DNA of 64,000 bases from DASZIT01 sp963819695 (GTDB lineage: Bacteria > Actinomycetota > Acidimicrobiia > Acidimicrobiales > RAAP-2): positions 1,860,001 to 1,924,000 of the forward strand of contig CAWFXD010000001.1 in NCBI GenBank assembly GCA_963819695.1. Direction: 5' to 3'. Numbering within the stretch: the stretch's first letter is position 1; each line of letters begins with the position of its first letter. This document shows positions 1 through 8,446 of this stretch, one piece after another. The notes under the pieces were generated by a model. That model was not told the DNA's origin and ran no database searches. It saw nothing but the letters and a program-made list of their open reading frames with translations. The position numbers were made by a program, and so were the translations under genes.

Positions 1-1
1 G

Positions 2-151
2 ATCGTGGAATGGTTGAAATCCCCTTGCCAGATCGACGAGCTCACGGACGTAGTCGACGCCGCCGGCTCCCAAGCCGGCAGCATCCTACGCAACATCGCC
101 GGAGTCGCTGAGGGGCACCGAGCATGCCCGAGATGGACGAGGAACCGGTGA
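2..151 (+). CDS. C-terminal end of an unidentified protein (partial)
   Basis: An open frame enters from the left edge and stops with TGA at 149-151, giving 49 residues that begin IVEWLKSPCQIDELTDVV. It converges on the PAS gene that follows. The first 35 residues have a plausible helical, mixed-charge composition. The last ten are basic and may be read-through. I do not recognise a family, and the true gene start lies outside the window. Confidence 0.3.
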   Translation: MVEWLKSPCQIDELTDVVDAAGSQAGSILRNIAGVAEGHRACPRWTRNR

Positions 152-165
152 CTCGGGTGAGCCTG

Positions 166-981
166 CTAGTCGGCCGCGTCTGATTCGGCCAAGGCCCGTT
201 CGGTTACGTCCTGGCCGATGCCCCGCAACCCGATGACCGTTCGGTCCGAGCCGTAGGTCGGCTGGGCCCGTACGTGGACCACCCGCACGTCCCGGTCGGC
301 GCCGATGATCCGGTACTCATCCTCGAATGCCCGTCCTAGCGCCACCGATTCTTCCATGGCCGCCCGTATCCGCTCCCGGTCGCCGGTCACAATGGTGTCG
401 AGGTAGGCATCGAAGGTGCCGCCGAAATCAAACGGGTCGATGCCGTGGATCCGGTGAAATTCGTTGCTCCACTGCACGGCGCCGGTTCGCAGATCCCACA
501 ACCAGCTGCCGACATGGGCGAGGGCCTCGCCCTCCTGCAGGCGAACGGTGACCTCGGCCAGCGTCGCCTGGGCCAAACGCTGTTCTGTTATGTCATGGGC
601 GATGACCACCGATCCGACCGGCATCTGCCCGTCATCGAAGATCGAACACAGAGACAGCGATACCGGCATCGGCATGCCGTCAGGACGCTGGACCTCGGTT
701 TCAAATTGTTTGATCTGATCTCCGGCCTGGACCCGGGAGATCACCGACTGCACCTCGCCGCGGAGGTGCTCAGGAAACAAGGCGTCGAGCGGATGACCCA
801 TGACCTCATCCGGCCGGCAGCCGAACAGCCGCTCGGCGGTGGCACCCCAGCTGGCGACGTTGCCGTTGGTGTTACAGGTGAAGATGGCGTCGTCTGACGT
901 CTCGATGATGGCGGTGAGAAGCGACTCTATCGAGATCTCCCCGGCGACCGGTGGCAGCTCGGATGGGACAGCCGAGGTCAT
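166..981 (-). CDS. Two-PAS-domain sensory protein without an output domain
   Basis: A 271-residue protein with two consecutive PAS/PAC units. The first spans about residues 20-135 (DAIFTCNTNGNVASWGATAERLFG, ending VVIAHDITEQ) and the second about 148-262 (SWLWDLRTGAVQWSNEF, ending GIGQDVTER). The PAC endings are typical. The protein stops a few residues after the second PAC, so no kinase, GGDEF or HTH output is present. PAS domains bind small ligands or cofactors and mediate protein contacts, so this may be a stand-alone sensor feeding the signalling genes at 7.5-20 kb, or a truncated relative of the PAS-rich kinases there. It is cytoplasmic, with no membrane segment or signal peptide. Confidence 0.8.
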   Translation of the reverse strand: MTSAVPSELPPVAGEISIESLLTAIIETSDDAIFTCNTNGNVASWGATAERLFGCRPDEVMGHPLDALFPEHLRGEVQSVISRVQAGDQIKQFETEVQRPDGMPMPVSLSLCSIFDDGQMPVGSVVIAHDITEQRLAQATLAEVTVRLQEGEALAHVGSWLWDLRTGAVQWSNEFHRIHGIDPFDFGGTFDAYLDTIVTGDRERIRAAMEESVALGRAFEDEYRIIGADRDVRVVHVRAQPTYGSDRTVIGLRGIGQDVTERALAESDAAD

Positions 982-1207
982 CGTCCCTGCCCTCGGCGGC
1001 GGCTCGGGAGCACCGGCGACGGGTCACTCATGCGATGCATCGACTACCTCCTCTTGCGTGCCCCGTGCCTTCCAAGTCGACATCGTATGCGCCGTCACCC
1101 GAGCGCGTCCCGGCAAACGGAGGGGAGAGACCGCCTGCCCGGCGACAGACGATACGTAACCCGCCCCGGCTGGAGCGCCACCGTATCGTCCGGCATCTCT
1201 CTTCTAC

Positions 1208-1242
1208 CCGAACTGCGAGGGTCGAATCCCGCACCAGTTCGG
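1208..1242 (+). promoter_or_regulatory. Hairpin in the ppk2 leader
   Basis: The 340-bp divergent gap (982-1321) between the PAS gene and ppk2 holds no convincing gene. It does contain a perfect 8-bp inverted repeat, CCGAACTG at 1208-1215 and CAGTTCGG at 1235-1242, with an inner GGG/CCC pair in the loop. It lies about 80 nt upstream of the ppk2 start, so it could be a leader structure or an operator. No U tract follows, so a simple terminator is unlikely. Confidence 0.35.
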
Positions 1243-1321
1243 AGCGGCGATTTCATTTGTTTCGTTGGCTCGCGACTCGGCCGGGAACGCGCCGCCGGAG
1301 TAGTCGGCCTACATTGCACGG

Positions 1322-2128
1322 GTGAGCAACAAGATGCCGACAACCCACCCCCGGCTCGCCCTGGTCAATTTGGACGGGCGCCTCACCGAGGAGGAGGAGC
1401 AGGAGAAACTCGGCCGCGCCCAACGCCGGCTCGTGCACCTGCGGCTCATCAACGGTGGCCAGCTCAATGGTGGCCAGCTCGGACCGCCGGTCTGTGTCAT
1501 CTTCGAAGGCTGGGATGCTGCCGGCAAAGGCGGCGTCATCAAGCGCCTGGTCTCCCCCCTCGATCCCCGCCATGTCCGAGTGGCCCAATTCAGCTCGCCG
1601 ACACCCGATGAGAAGCGCCACCACTATTTGTGGCGGTTCTCCCCCGCCCTCCCGGGATGGGGAGGCATGGCCGTGCTCGACCGAAGCTGGTACGGGCGGG
1701 TTCTCGTCGAGCGGGTCGAGGGATTCGCCACCAAGGAACAGTGGCGGCGGGCGTACGACGAAATTCCTGCCTACGAGGGTTCCCTGGCCGCCGAGGGCAT
1801 GGTCATCATCAAACTGTGGCTGCACATCTCCCAAAAAGAACAGGGAAAGAGATTCGAAGCCCGCAAGGAGAACCCGCTCAAGGCGTGGAAGCTCACCGAC
1901 GAGGACTGGCGCAACCGGGCCAAGCGGCCGGAGTACGAGACCGCCGTCGACGACATGCTGGCCCGGACCGATCATGTCGACGCCCCCTGGGATGTCATCG
2001 GCGCCGAGCAGAAGCGTTTCGGTCGGATCGCGGCATTACAGACCGTCATCCGTCGCATGGAAGACGGGATGCGCCGCTGGGATATCGAGGTGCCGCCCTC
2101 AATCGGGGCCGAGTACGACGAAATATGA
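1322..2128 (+). CDS. ppk2: Polyphosphate kinase 2 family protein
   Basis: A 268-residue PPK2-family phosphotransferase, which transfers phosphate between polyphosphate and nucleotides (AMP, ADP or GDP). It has the expected P-loop (GWDAAGKGG, about 63-71), a Walker B-type segment (VLDRSWYGR, with Asp120) and the basic lid region (RFEARKENPLKAWKLTDEDW, about 177-196). Length fits one-domain PPK2 enzymes. The GTG start at 1322 gives an N-terminal extension of about 55 residues containing a short internal duplication (NGGQL twice). The subclass, which decides AMP versus ADP use, cannot be settled by eye. It is transcribed alone or with the phosphotransferase gene 24 bp downstream. Confidence 0.92.
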   Translation: MSNKMPTTHPRLALVNLDGRLTEEEEQEKLGRAQRRLVHLRLINGGQLNGGQLGPPVCVIFEGWDAAGKGGVIKRLVSPLDPRHVRVAQFSSPTPDEKRHHYLWRFSPALPGWGGMAVLDRSWYGRVLVERVEGFATKEQWRRAYDEIPAYEGSLAAEGMVIIKLWLHISQKEQGKRFEARKENPLKAWKLTDEDWRNRAKRPEYETAVDDMLARTDHVDAPWDVIGAEQKRFGRIAALQTVIRRMEDGMRRWDIEVPPSIGAEYDEI

Positions 2129-2152
2129 GCGCGGTGGGCTCAGAAACTCCGG

Positions 2153-3253
2153 TTGTTGGTAGCGTCTGCCGATGTGTCCGGGATCGCACGAGTCGATGTC
2201 GCCACCTTGACGAAAGGGCTTGACGACTGGCTCGCTCAGTGGGATCCCGCCCGCCAGGCCGGATCCCGGGTAGATCACATCGAGCGCCCCCCTTCCGGCT
2301 GGTCAAGCGACATCCTGGTCACGACGGTTGGCCCCGCCATCGATGTCGACGGTGATGGCGAGCCGCTCGTCGAGTTGGTAGTCCGGCTGGCGCCGGCACC
2401 GGCGGTGGCCTCCTTCCCGGCCGACGATTTCGATCTGCAGGCAGCCGTCATGCGGGCCCTCGAGGCCACCGGGCTTCCCGTCCCCACCGTGTTGGTGATC
2501 GAGAACGACTCCGGCTGGCTGGGGACGCCCTTTTTGGTGATGACTCGAGCCCCAGGACGGACGGTGGGCGACGCACCGGCGCTCGATCCGTGGCTGTCGG
2601 AACTGCCTTCCGTAACCCAGCGTCGGATCCAAGAGAACTACCTGGACGCGTTGGCGAACATCCACCGAGTCGAATGGCGAGCCGCGGGCCTGGAGGCGCT
2701 TTTGCGGGCGGCCGGACCCGGCCTGGATGCGGAACTGGATTGGTGGTCGAGCTACGTCGACTGGGCCTCCGGGGGCGATCCGACACCGGTGCTGGTGGCC
2801 CACCTGCAGTGGTGCATCGACGCGGCCCCAGCGATGGCCCAGGCTCCGTCGCTGTGCTGGGGTGATGCACGGTTGGGCAACGTGTTGCTCCTCGACGACG
2901 GCTCGATCGGGGCACTCCTCGATTGGGAGTTGGCTTCGATCGGTCCTCCCGAGATGGATCTCGGCTGGTATCTGGCTCTCGACCGGCTGACGACCAAGGT
3001 CATCGGTAAAAAGGTGCCCGGGTTTCTGGGGAGGGACGAAGTCATCTCCCGCTACCAGCACCAGCTGGGTCGACCGGTGGAGCATCTCGACTGGCACGAG
3101 ATATTCGCCCTCGTGCGATCGGTTGCCATCAACGAACGGCAGGCGCGCCTGGCTGCCGCCGGAGGCGTCCCGTATCCGGGCGTCGCAGGGAAGGACAATC
3201 CGATGCTCGACTACATCGCCCGCCGCATCAATCGATTCGAGACCGCCGCATGA
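2153..3253 (+). CDS. Aminoglycoside phosphotransferase (APH)-fold kinase, first copy
   Basis: A 366-residue protein of the APH/choline-kinase fold. The catalytic loop reads CWGDARLGN (about 236-244): the Asp and Asn of the HxDxxxxN signature are kept, but the usual His is Trp. The metal-binding motif is LLDWELASIG (about 257-266). Members of this subfamily often sit next to acyl-CoA dehydrogenases and lipid genes and are not antibiotic-resistance enzymes; the substrate is unknown. The track start is TTG at 2153; a GTG seven codons later is an alternative. It overlaps the next gene by 4 bp (ATGA). A second such pair lies at 53784-55809. Confidence 0.85.
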   Translation: MLVASADVSGIARVDVATLTKGLDDWLAQWDPARQAGSRVDHIERPPSGWSSDILVTTVGPAIDVDGDGEPLVELVVRLAPAPAVASFPADDFDLQAAVMRALEATGLPVPTVLVIENDSGWLGTPFLVMTRAPGRTVGDAPALDPWLSELPSVTQRRIQENYLDALANIHRVEWRAAGLEALLRAAGPGLDAELDWWSSYVDWASGGDPTPVLVAHLQWCIDAAPAMAQAPSLCWGDARLGNVLLLDDGSIGALLDWELASIGPPEMDLGWYLALDRLTTKVIGKKVPGFLGRDEVISRYQHQLGRPVEHLDWHEIFALVRSVAINERQARLAAAGGVPYPGVAGKDNPMLDYIARRINRFETAA

Positions 3254-4365
3254 CGAGCTTTGACGCCGACGGCCAGCACGCGCCTATGAGTGGCCTCGAC
3301 GAATACCTGGTCCACAATCACCCGCATCCGGTTCGGGTCATGTGGACGAGCGACCCGAAGGCGTACGAGCGGGTGTGGTTCGCCGCCCACAATCAGGCCG
3401 GCGATCTCCTGATCGCCTGCGGCCTGGCCTTCTACCCGAATCTCGACACGGCCGAGGCCTTCGCCATTGTCAACCGGGCCGGCCGACACACCACCGTGCG
3501 GGCGCACCGACGGCTCGGGAACGACCGCATGAGCCTGCAAGCCGGACCGCTGTCGCTCACGGTGGTGAGGCCATTCCAAGAATGGAGGCTGGTGCTCGAT
3601 GACAACGACTACGGCATCTCATTCGATATCAGTTGGTTCGACACCACCCGGGCCGTGTACCGAAACCTGGGAGCCGGAAGCGTGCTCGGTGGTGTCCCCT
3701 TCGCCGGAGTCGCCGGTTACGACGGCCTCGGGACCGTGGAGGGGTGGGTCCGGGTCGACGGCGAGCAACACCCGCTCGACCGCGATCACTGGCTCGGCTC
3801 CCGGGATCACCATTGGGGTACCCGAGACGGGGTCGGTGGTCGAGCCAATTGGTCGGGCTGGCAGCACGCAGTGAGCGGCGCTTTCGTACGATTTCCCGAG
3901 TGGGCATTGTGGGTCGACCACCTGCTCCGGGATCTGGACGATCCCAAGCCCGGCAGTTCTGTTGCTCGGCGGATCCGACATCGCCTTCGCTTCGAACCGG
4001 GCATCCATATGGTGGCCGGCGGTGAACTCGAGGTGGAGATGCCTCGGGGGGAGACAAGGGTCATCCGATTCGATCGGATCGGGAACCAGACGGCGTACCT
4101 GCGTTGCGGGATGTACGGCGGTCCCAACGGCGGCACGCCGGACGGGGATATCTGGCAGGGTCAGTTCATCGGTGACGGGGTCGTGTCGGGTGAGACCTAC
4201 GACACCAACGATCCCGAGGTGCGGTCGGCCATCTGCGGCGCCGATCAGCACCATATGCGCTTCGAGTACGACGGGACGGTGACCCACGGCATCTACGAGG
4301 TGTATGACCCCCTGGCCTTCGAAGTCGCCAGCCAAGGTCGCCAGGGGTTGTCCATCCTGGAGTGA
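3250..4365 (+). CDS. Lipocalin-like (CrtC/DUF7064-type) protein, first copy
   Basis: A 371-residue protein that looks like the lipocalin-fold family related to hydroxyneurosporene synthase and DUF7064. Diagnostic features are an early LAFYPNLD segment (about 59-66) and a central RDHHWGTRD motif (about 187-195), both matched in the paralogue at 53784-54722 (IGLYPNLG and RDHSWGVRD). There is no signal peptide or membrane segment. Its start ATG overlaps the stop of the phosphotransferase gene, so the two are probably co-translated and act on the same pathway. The reaction is unknown; hydration or isomerisation of a lipid or terpenoid is only a guess from CrtC. Confidence 0.65.
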   Translation: MTSFDADGQHAPMSGLDEYLVHNHPHPVRVMWTSDPKAYERVWFAAHNQAGDLLIACGLAFYPNLDTAEAFAIVNRAGRHTTVRAHRRLGNDRMSLQAGPLSLTVVRPFQEWRLVLDDNDYGISFDISWFDTTRAVYRNLGAGSVLGGVPFAGVAGYDGLGTVEGWVRVDGEQHPLDRDHWLGSRDHHWGTRDGVGGRANWSGWQHAVSGAFVRFPEWALWVDHLLRDLDDPKPGSSVARRIRHRLRFEPGIHMVAGGELEVEMPRGETRVIRFDRIGNQTAYLRCGMYGGPNGGTPDGDIWQGQFIGDGVVSGETYDTNDPEVRSAICGADQHHMRFEYDGTVTHGIYEVYDPLAFEVASQGRQGLSILE

Positions 4366-4499
4366 GCTCGGCGTCGGCGCATCCCATCCGATCAGCCGAG
4401 ATCACTCTGCTCAACAGGTGTTCGAGCGCCAGACTTCAGCATGTCCACGATCTCCCAATTCCCGGACTGGAAGCACCTCGGGACCCACTCCGACGCCAG

Positions 4500-5219
4500 T
4501 CAAGAGGGTGCATCAAGGAGGCGTGAGGAGGCGCTATCCGCGAACACGAGAGCGGTGGCCAGCACCATCACCGCTACCACGGCAAGCGGAATGGTGGCGC
4601 CCTGGTGCAAGAAGAGAACGGCTCCAACGATTGCCCCGACCAACATGGCCACCACTGCGGCGGCCCGTCGTCCCACCTTCGGGTTGGTTCCCCCCGCCAA
4701 CGTGGAATCCGCCGCCAACCCGGTGAGGGTCATGGTCAGCACCGTCGTGGTCACATCCGGCACCGCGAGACGCCGGATCGTCGAGTTCCGGACTCCCATC
4801 GCAAAAGCCATCAATACGATCACCGCGTAACGGGGCCATCCCGATCCGATCGTCGACGTCGATGACGCGACGACGGCGGCGCCACCCGCTAGCAGGCCTT
4901 CGATCACCATGGCCGCGAGCAACCAGCTTCGGCGGGAAGCAATGTGCAAGGTAATGCGACCGGCGCAGGCGGCGCCGACCAGAAAGCTCCCGAGCGAAGC
5001 GAGGCTGGCCGGGATCGAGAACCCCGGCGCACCGGCCGCGGCGAAACCGAGGAGGACCACGTTTCCGGTCATGTTGGCCGTGAACACGTGCCCGAGGCCG
5101 AGGTAGCTCACGGCGTCCACCAAACCACTGACCACGGTCAGCACCATGAGCGTTCCGAGAAGCATGCTCGACGGGCCGGCCTGTTCGCTCACCCTGCGGC
5201 GCCCTCGCCGCCGGAACAA
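4500..5219 (-). CDS. YoaK/DUF1275-family membrane protein
   Basis: A 239-residue polytopic membrane protein with about six hydrophobic segments. It has the family's N-terminal signature (SGLVDAVSYLGLGHVFTANM, about 32-51, then TGNVVLL) and a later TMTLTGLAADS element. DUF1275 proteins are proposed small-molecule transporters with no settled substrate. It stands alone, convergent with the lipocalin-like gene and divergent from the TIGR02206 gene. The start shown adds a short basic N-terminus (MFRRRGRRR), which suits an inside-positive orientation. Confidence 0.85.
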   Translation of the reverse strand: MFRRRGRRRVSEQAGPSSMLLGTLMVLTVVSGLVDAVSYLGLGHVFTANMTGNVVLLGFAAAGAPGFSIPASLASLGSFLVGAACAGRITLHIASRRSWLLAAMVIEGLLAGGAAVVASSTSTIGSGWPRYAVIVLMAFAMGVRNSTIRRLAVPDVTTTVLTMTLTGLAADSTLAGGTNPKVGRRAAAVVAMLVGAIVGAVLFLHQGATIPLAVVAVMVLATALVFADSASSRLLDAPS

Positions 5220-5404
5220 TGGGCACCAGGTCGGCCGAGGATGTCGGTCCGGCGGGCGCTCCCGCCGGCGACTCCGAAAACGGGTCTCATGGCGAACGCC
5301 ACCGCTTCACCGTAGCCCAGGCGCATGCATCGAATACTGCGAGAACCGGTCTTTGAACGGCGTCGTGGGTCGCTATCGGCGCGTAACCGAGGGAGACTGT
5401 CGGA

Positions 5405-6151
5405 GTGATCGCCGTGGTCTCACCATTCGCCTACGGACTAAGTGTGGCGGTCGCAACAGTCGCATGCGCCGTGGCATGCCTGGAGGCACGGCGGCGGCCC
5501 GGCGCCTGGACCGTCACGGTAGCTCGGGCGGTAGGGATCGCCCTCGTACTCGATGCCGGTAGCTACACCATCAGCCTGCTCGTAGCTGGAACCTGGTCGG
5601 CACGGACCTCGCTTCCCCTGGCGTTGTGTGACGTTGCCGTGTTGGTGGCTGCGGCCGCCTGTCTTTGGCGTCAGCCTCTCCTGGTCGAGTTGACCTACTT
5701 CCTGGGTCTGGCCGGCACCCTCCAGGGGGTCCTGACCCCGGACCTGTCGGTCGGCTTTCCCCACCTAGTCTTCTGGCAGTACGTGGTCGGACACCTCGGC
5801 ATCGTCTTCGCCGCCGTGTTCTTGGTAATCGGGCTGGGCATCGCACCCCGTCGTCACGCCGTCCCTCGTGTCCTGACCATCACTCTGGCCTACACCGCGG
5901 TGGTCGGTCTGGTCGACGGACTCGTCGGCGCCAACTACATGTTCCTGCGGCGCCCACCGGGCGAATGGACTCTCTTGCGCCTGCTCGGCCCCTGGCCGTG
6001 GTACCTGTTCAGCGCCACCGGAGTTGCTCTGGTGCTGTTTACCCTGCTCGATGCTCCGTTCTGGCCCGGTCGCCGGCGTGAGCTAGCGGTCGAGGGCCGT
6101 GAATCCGCACTGCGGGCCGGCGGCGCTCGGCCTTCGGTTCAAGCCCCGTGA
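5405..6151 (+). CDS. TIGR02206/YwaF-family integral membrane protein
   Basis: A 248-residue, mostly hydrophobic protein with about seven membrane segments. It matches the YwaF/TIGR02206 pattern: LPLALCDVAVL, then YFLGLAGTLQGVLTPDL, then HLGIVFAAVFLV and a late GANYMFLRRPP segment. Function is unknown for the family. The GTG start at 5405 follows a purine-rich GAGGGAGA. The stop overlaps the GTG start of the transporter gene by 4 bp, so the two form a bicistronic unit. Confidence 0.85.
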   Translation: MIAVVSPFAYGLSVAVATVACAVACLEARRRPGAWTVTVARAVGIALVLDAGSYTISLLVAGTWSARTSLPLALCDVAVLVAAAACLWRQPLLVELTYFLGLAGTLQGVLTPDLSVGFPHLVFWQYVVGHLGIVFAAVFLVIGLGIAPRRHAVPRVLTITLAYTAVVGLVDGLVGANYMFLRRPPGEWTLLRLLGPWPWYLFSATGVALVLFTLLDAPFWPGRRRELAVEGRESALRAGGARPSVQAP

Positions 6152-7467
6152 GCGCAATGGGACCTGAGGCAATTCATGGCGGCCCCGAGCCGGATCCGGC
6201 GCCACGGAGCCAATTCCTCCTGCGTGGCTGGAATGACCCGGCAGTCCTCGGTGTGGCGTTGGTGGCCGTGGCCGTCGGCTTCGGACAATTCGGGCTGACC
6301 GCCACCCTCGGCAACGTGGCCCGTCATTTCGGCCATCTGGTGAACGGCACCTCCATCACCGACCAGGCCGGGCTGTCGGGGACCCGGCTCGGTTTGGGTC
6401 TGGCCGTCATCCGCCTGGCCTCGCTGGGCGGGTTGCCCCTGGCTGGGCTGGCCGATCGGGTGGGCCGGCGCCGTATCCTTCTCGTCGCCTGTGGTCTCGG
6501 CCTTGCCGCCACCGCCGCTTCGGTCGCCGCCCCCGGATACTGGTGGTTTGTCATCGTGTTTGCTCTGGGCCGGCCGTTCCTGTCGGCCGCGTCAGCGTTG
6601 GCCCAGGTACAAGCGGCCGAGCTTACGAGCTCGGCTCAACGTGCCTCCGCAGTAGCCCTGGTGGCTGCCGGTTACGCGCTCGGGGCCGGGGTCACTGCGG
6701 TCGTCTACGGGCTGGCCGGCAACGAGCTGGGCTACCGGGGAATCCTGCTGCTCGCGGTGGTGCCGTTGGCGGCTCTCCCGTTCGCGGCACGCTGGGTGAC
6801 AGAGCCCGATCGCTTCCTCCAGGCCGCGGCCGGTCACCAACGGAGGAGGCCGGTGCTGGGGGCCGTCGCCCGGCCCTACCGTGCCCGGCTCGCGCTGGTG
6901 GCCGTTCTGGCCTTCTCGCTCGGAGTGATCACCGGACCAGCCAACACCTTCGTGTTCCTCTACGCGCAAAATGTCGCGGGCTTTTCCGGGTTCGCCCGTT
7001 CCGCGATGGTCGTGGGAGCTGGGATCCTCGGGCTCGGCGGGCTTCTGGCCGGTCGGTGGTTGGCTGACCGTGTCGGCCGGCGGCCGACCGCCATGGCGGC
7101 CATGATCCTGATCGGGGCCTTCGGGATCCTCACCTACAGCGGGAACCACGTCGCCTTGGTCGTCGGATACGTCATGGGCATCGGTGCCGGCGGCGTCATC
7201 GCCCCCTGCGCCGGCGCCTTCGTCAACGAGCTGTTCCCGACGTCAGTCAGGGCGTCGGTCGCCGGGTGGAGCGTGGCCGGTTCGGTGTTGGGAGCGGTGG
7301 GCGGGCTGCTGGCCTTTGGAGCGGTTGCCGATGTCGCCGGTCACTTCGCCCCCGCGGCTCTGGTGACCTTCGTGCCGGCCATGGCGTTGAGCGGCCTGTT
7401 CATGCTTCTCCCCGAGACCTGTGGGCACGAGCCTGAATGGCTCTGGCCCGACACCGTCACGGGTTAG
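6148..7467 (+). CDS. Major facilitator superfamily transporter
   Basis: A 439-residue protein with about 12 membrane segments. The first cytoplasmic loop carries the MFS signature GLADRVGRRRIL (about 107-118), repeated in the second half as GRWLADRVGRRPT (about 301-313). The C-terminal end (LPETCGHEPE) resembles the sugar/metabolite branch. Substrate cannot be told from sequence. It is translationally coupled to the preceding membrane protein gene. Confidence 0.88.
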   Translation: MSAMGPEAIHGGPEPDPAPRSQFLLRGWNDPAVLGVALVAVAVGFGQFGLTATLGNVARHFGHLVNGTSITDQAGLSGTRLGLGLAVIRLASLGGLPLAGLADRVGRRRILLVACGLGLAATAASVAAPGYWWFVIVFALGRPFLSAASALAQVQAAELTSSAQRASAVALVAAGYALGAGVTAVVYGLAGNELGYRGILLLAVVPLAALPFAARWVTEPDRFLQAAAGHQRRRPVLGAVARPYRARLALVAVLAFSLGVITGPANTFVFLYAQNVAGFSGFARSAMVVGAGILGLGGLLAGRWLADRVGRRPTAMAAMILIGAFGILTYSGNHVALVVGYVMGIGAGGVIAPCAGAFVNELFPTSVRASVAGWSVAGSVLGAVGGLLAFGAVADVAGHFAPAALVTFVPAMALSGLFMLLPETCGHEPEWLWPDTVTG

Positions 7468-7504
7468 ACCCGCGCCGGACGTGGCGGCCACTGATCGGCG
7501 ATAA

Positions 7505-8446
7505 TCAGGTGGCTTCCTCGACCCGGTTGCGACCAAGTGCCTTGGCCCGGTACAGAGCCTGATCCGCTTCCAAGAGCACGTCTTCAGTCGATTTCGTGCG
7601 GAGTGGGTGAAGCATCGAGAGGCCGGCGCTGAATGTCAGCACCCCCGAGGGGCTGCCGGCATGAGGGATGGCAAGCTGTTCCAAACCGATACGCATCCGC
7701 TGAACAGCCAACTTGCCGGTGACCAGAGACTGTTCGGGGAAGATACACAGGAACTCCTCACCGCCGTACCGGTAGACCCCATCTCCCCCCCGGGTGTGGA
7801 CCTTGAGTTGATTGGCAACCGCCTGCAGTACACGGTCGCCGGCCTGATGGCCGTAGGTGTCGTTGTACGACTTGAATTCGTCGATATCGATCAGGGCCAT
7901 GCAGTACCGGTGCCCGTACCGTCTCACCCTCGCCTCCAACTGTTCGAGATCCTCATCGAGGGCTCTCCGATTCACCAATCCGGTGAGCGGGTCACGACGG
8001 GCTACCTGGGTGAGCTGTTCGTTCAATCGCTCCAGTTCGGTCTGCTGTTGCGCGAGCTGACGATGGAGAGCCGTGACCCGATCGGCGGCGACCAAGCGAG
8101 CCTTGAGCGCGTAGGAAGCCAACGGCTTGACCAGATAGTCGTCGGCGCCGGCGCTCATGCCTTGGAGGATGTCGTCGAAGCTCCCATGGCCGCTCACCAT
8201 GACAAAGTAGGTGTAGTCCACCGATGCGCTTTCCCGAATGTTCCGGCATAGCTGGAGGCCACTGAGTCCGGGCATCGTCCAGTCGCTGATGACGACATCC
8301 GGGTGCCAGGAACGAAACACGTCCCAGGCCTGTACGCCGTCGTCAACCACCTGGCAGTCGTGGCCGAGAGTTTCCAGTGCCGTCTGGGCGGTGACCCGGG
8401 AGAGTTTGTCATCGTCGGCAACCAGGGTCTTCATCGCATGGGTCAT
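7505..8446 (-). CDS. Receiver-GGDEF diguanylate cyclase
   Basis: A 313-residue response regulator with a receiver (about 5-120; acidic DDD at 11-13, phospho-acceptor Asp55 in VVISDW, Lys108 in VKPLA), a coiled-coil linker (about 120-150) and a GGDEF domain (about 150-313). The active site is GGEEF at 228-232, preceded five residues earlier by an intact inhibitory-site RxxD (Arg219-Asp222). It should make cyclic di-GMP when phosphorylated, with product feedback. Its start overlaps the stop of the large hybrid kinase gene by 4 bp, so that kinase is the obvious phosphate donor. Confidence 0.92.
   Translation of the reverse strand: MTHAMKTLVADDDKLSRVTAQTALETLGHDCQVVDDGVQAWDVFRSWHPDVVISDWTMPGLSGLQLCRNIRESASVDYTYFVMVSGHGSFDDILQGMSAGADDYLVKPLASYALKARLVAADRVTALHRQLAQQQTELERLNEQLTQVARRDPLTGLVNRRALDEDLEQLEARVRRYGHRYCMALIDIDEFKSYNDTYGHQAGDRVLQAVANQLKVHTRGGDGVYRYGGEEFLCIFPEQSLVTGKLAVQRMRIGLEQLAIPHAGSPSGVLTFSAGLSMLHPLRTKSTEDVLLEADQALYRAKALGRNRVEEAT

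Noticed and set aside
1205..1245. T-loop-like sequence GGGTCGAATCCC suggesting a tRNA
   Set aside because: The stem does not pair in the T-arm positions, the loop starts GTC instead of TTC, and no anticodon arm or acceptor could be placed upstream. It is better read as the hairpin listed.
2153..3253. Antibiotic resistance by the APH-fold genes
   Set aside because: Sequence and context point to the broad metabolic subfamily near lipid genes, and no resistance neighbours are present.
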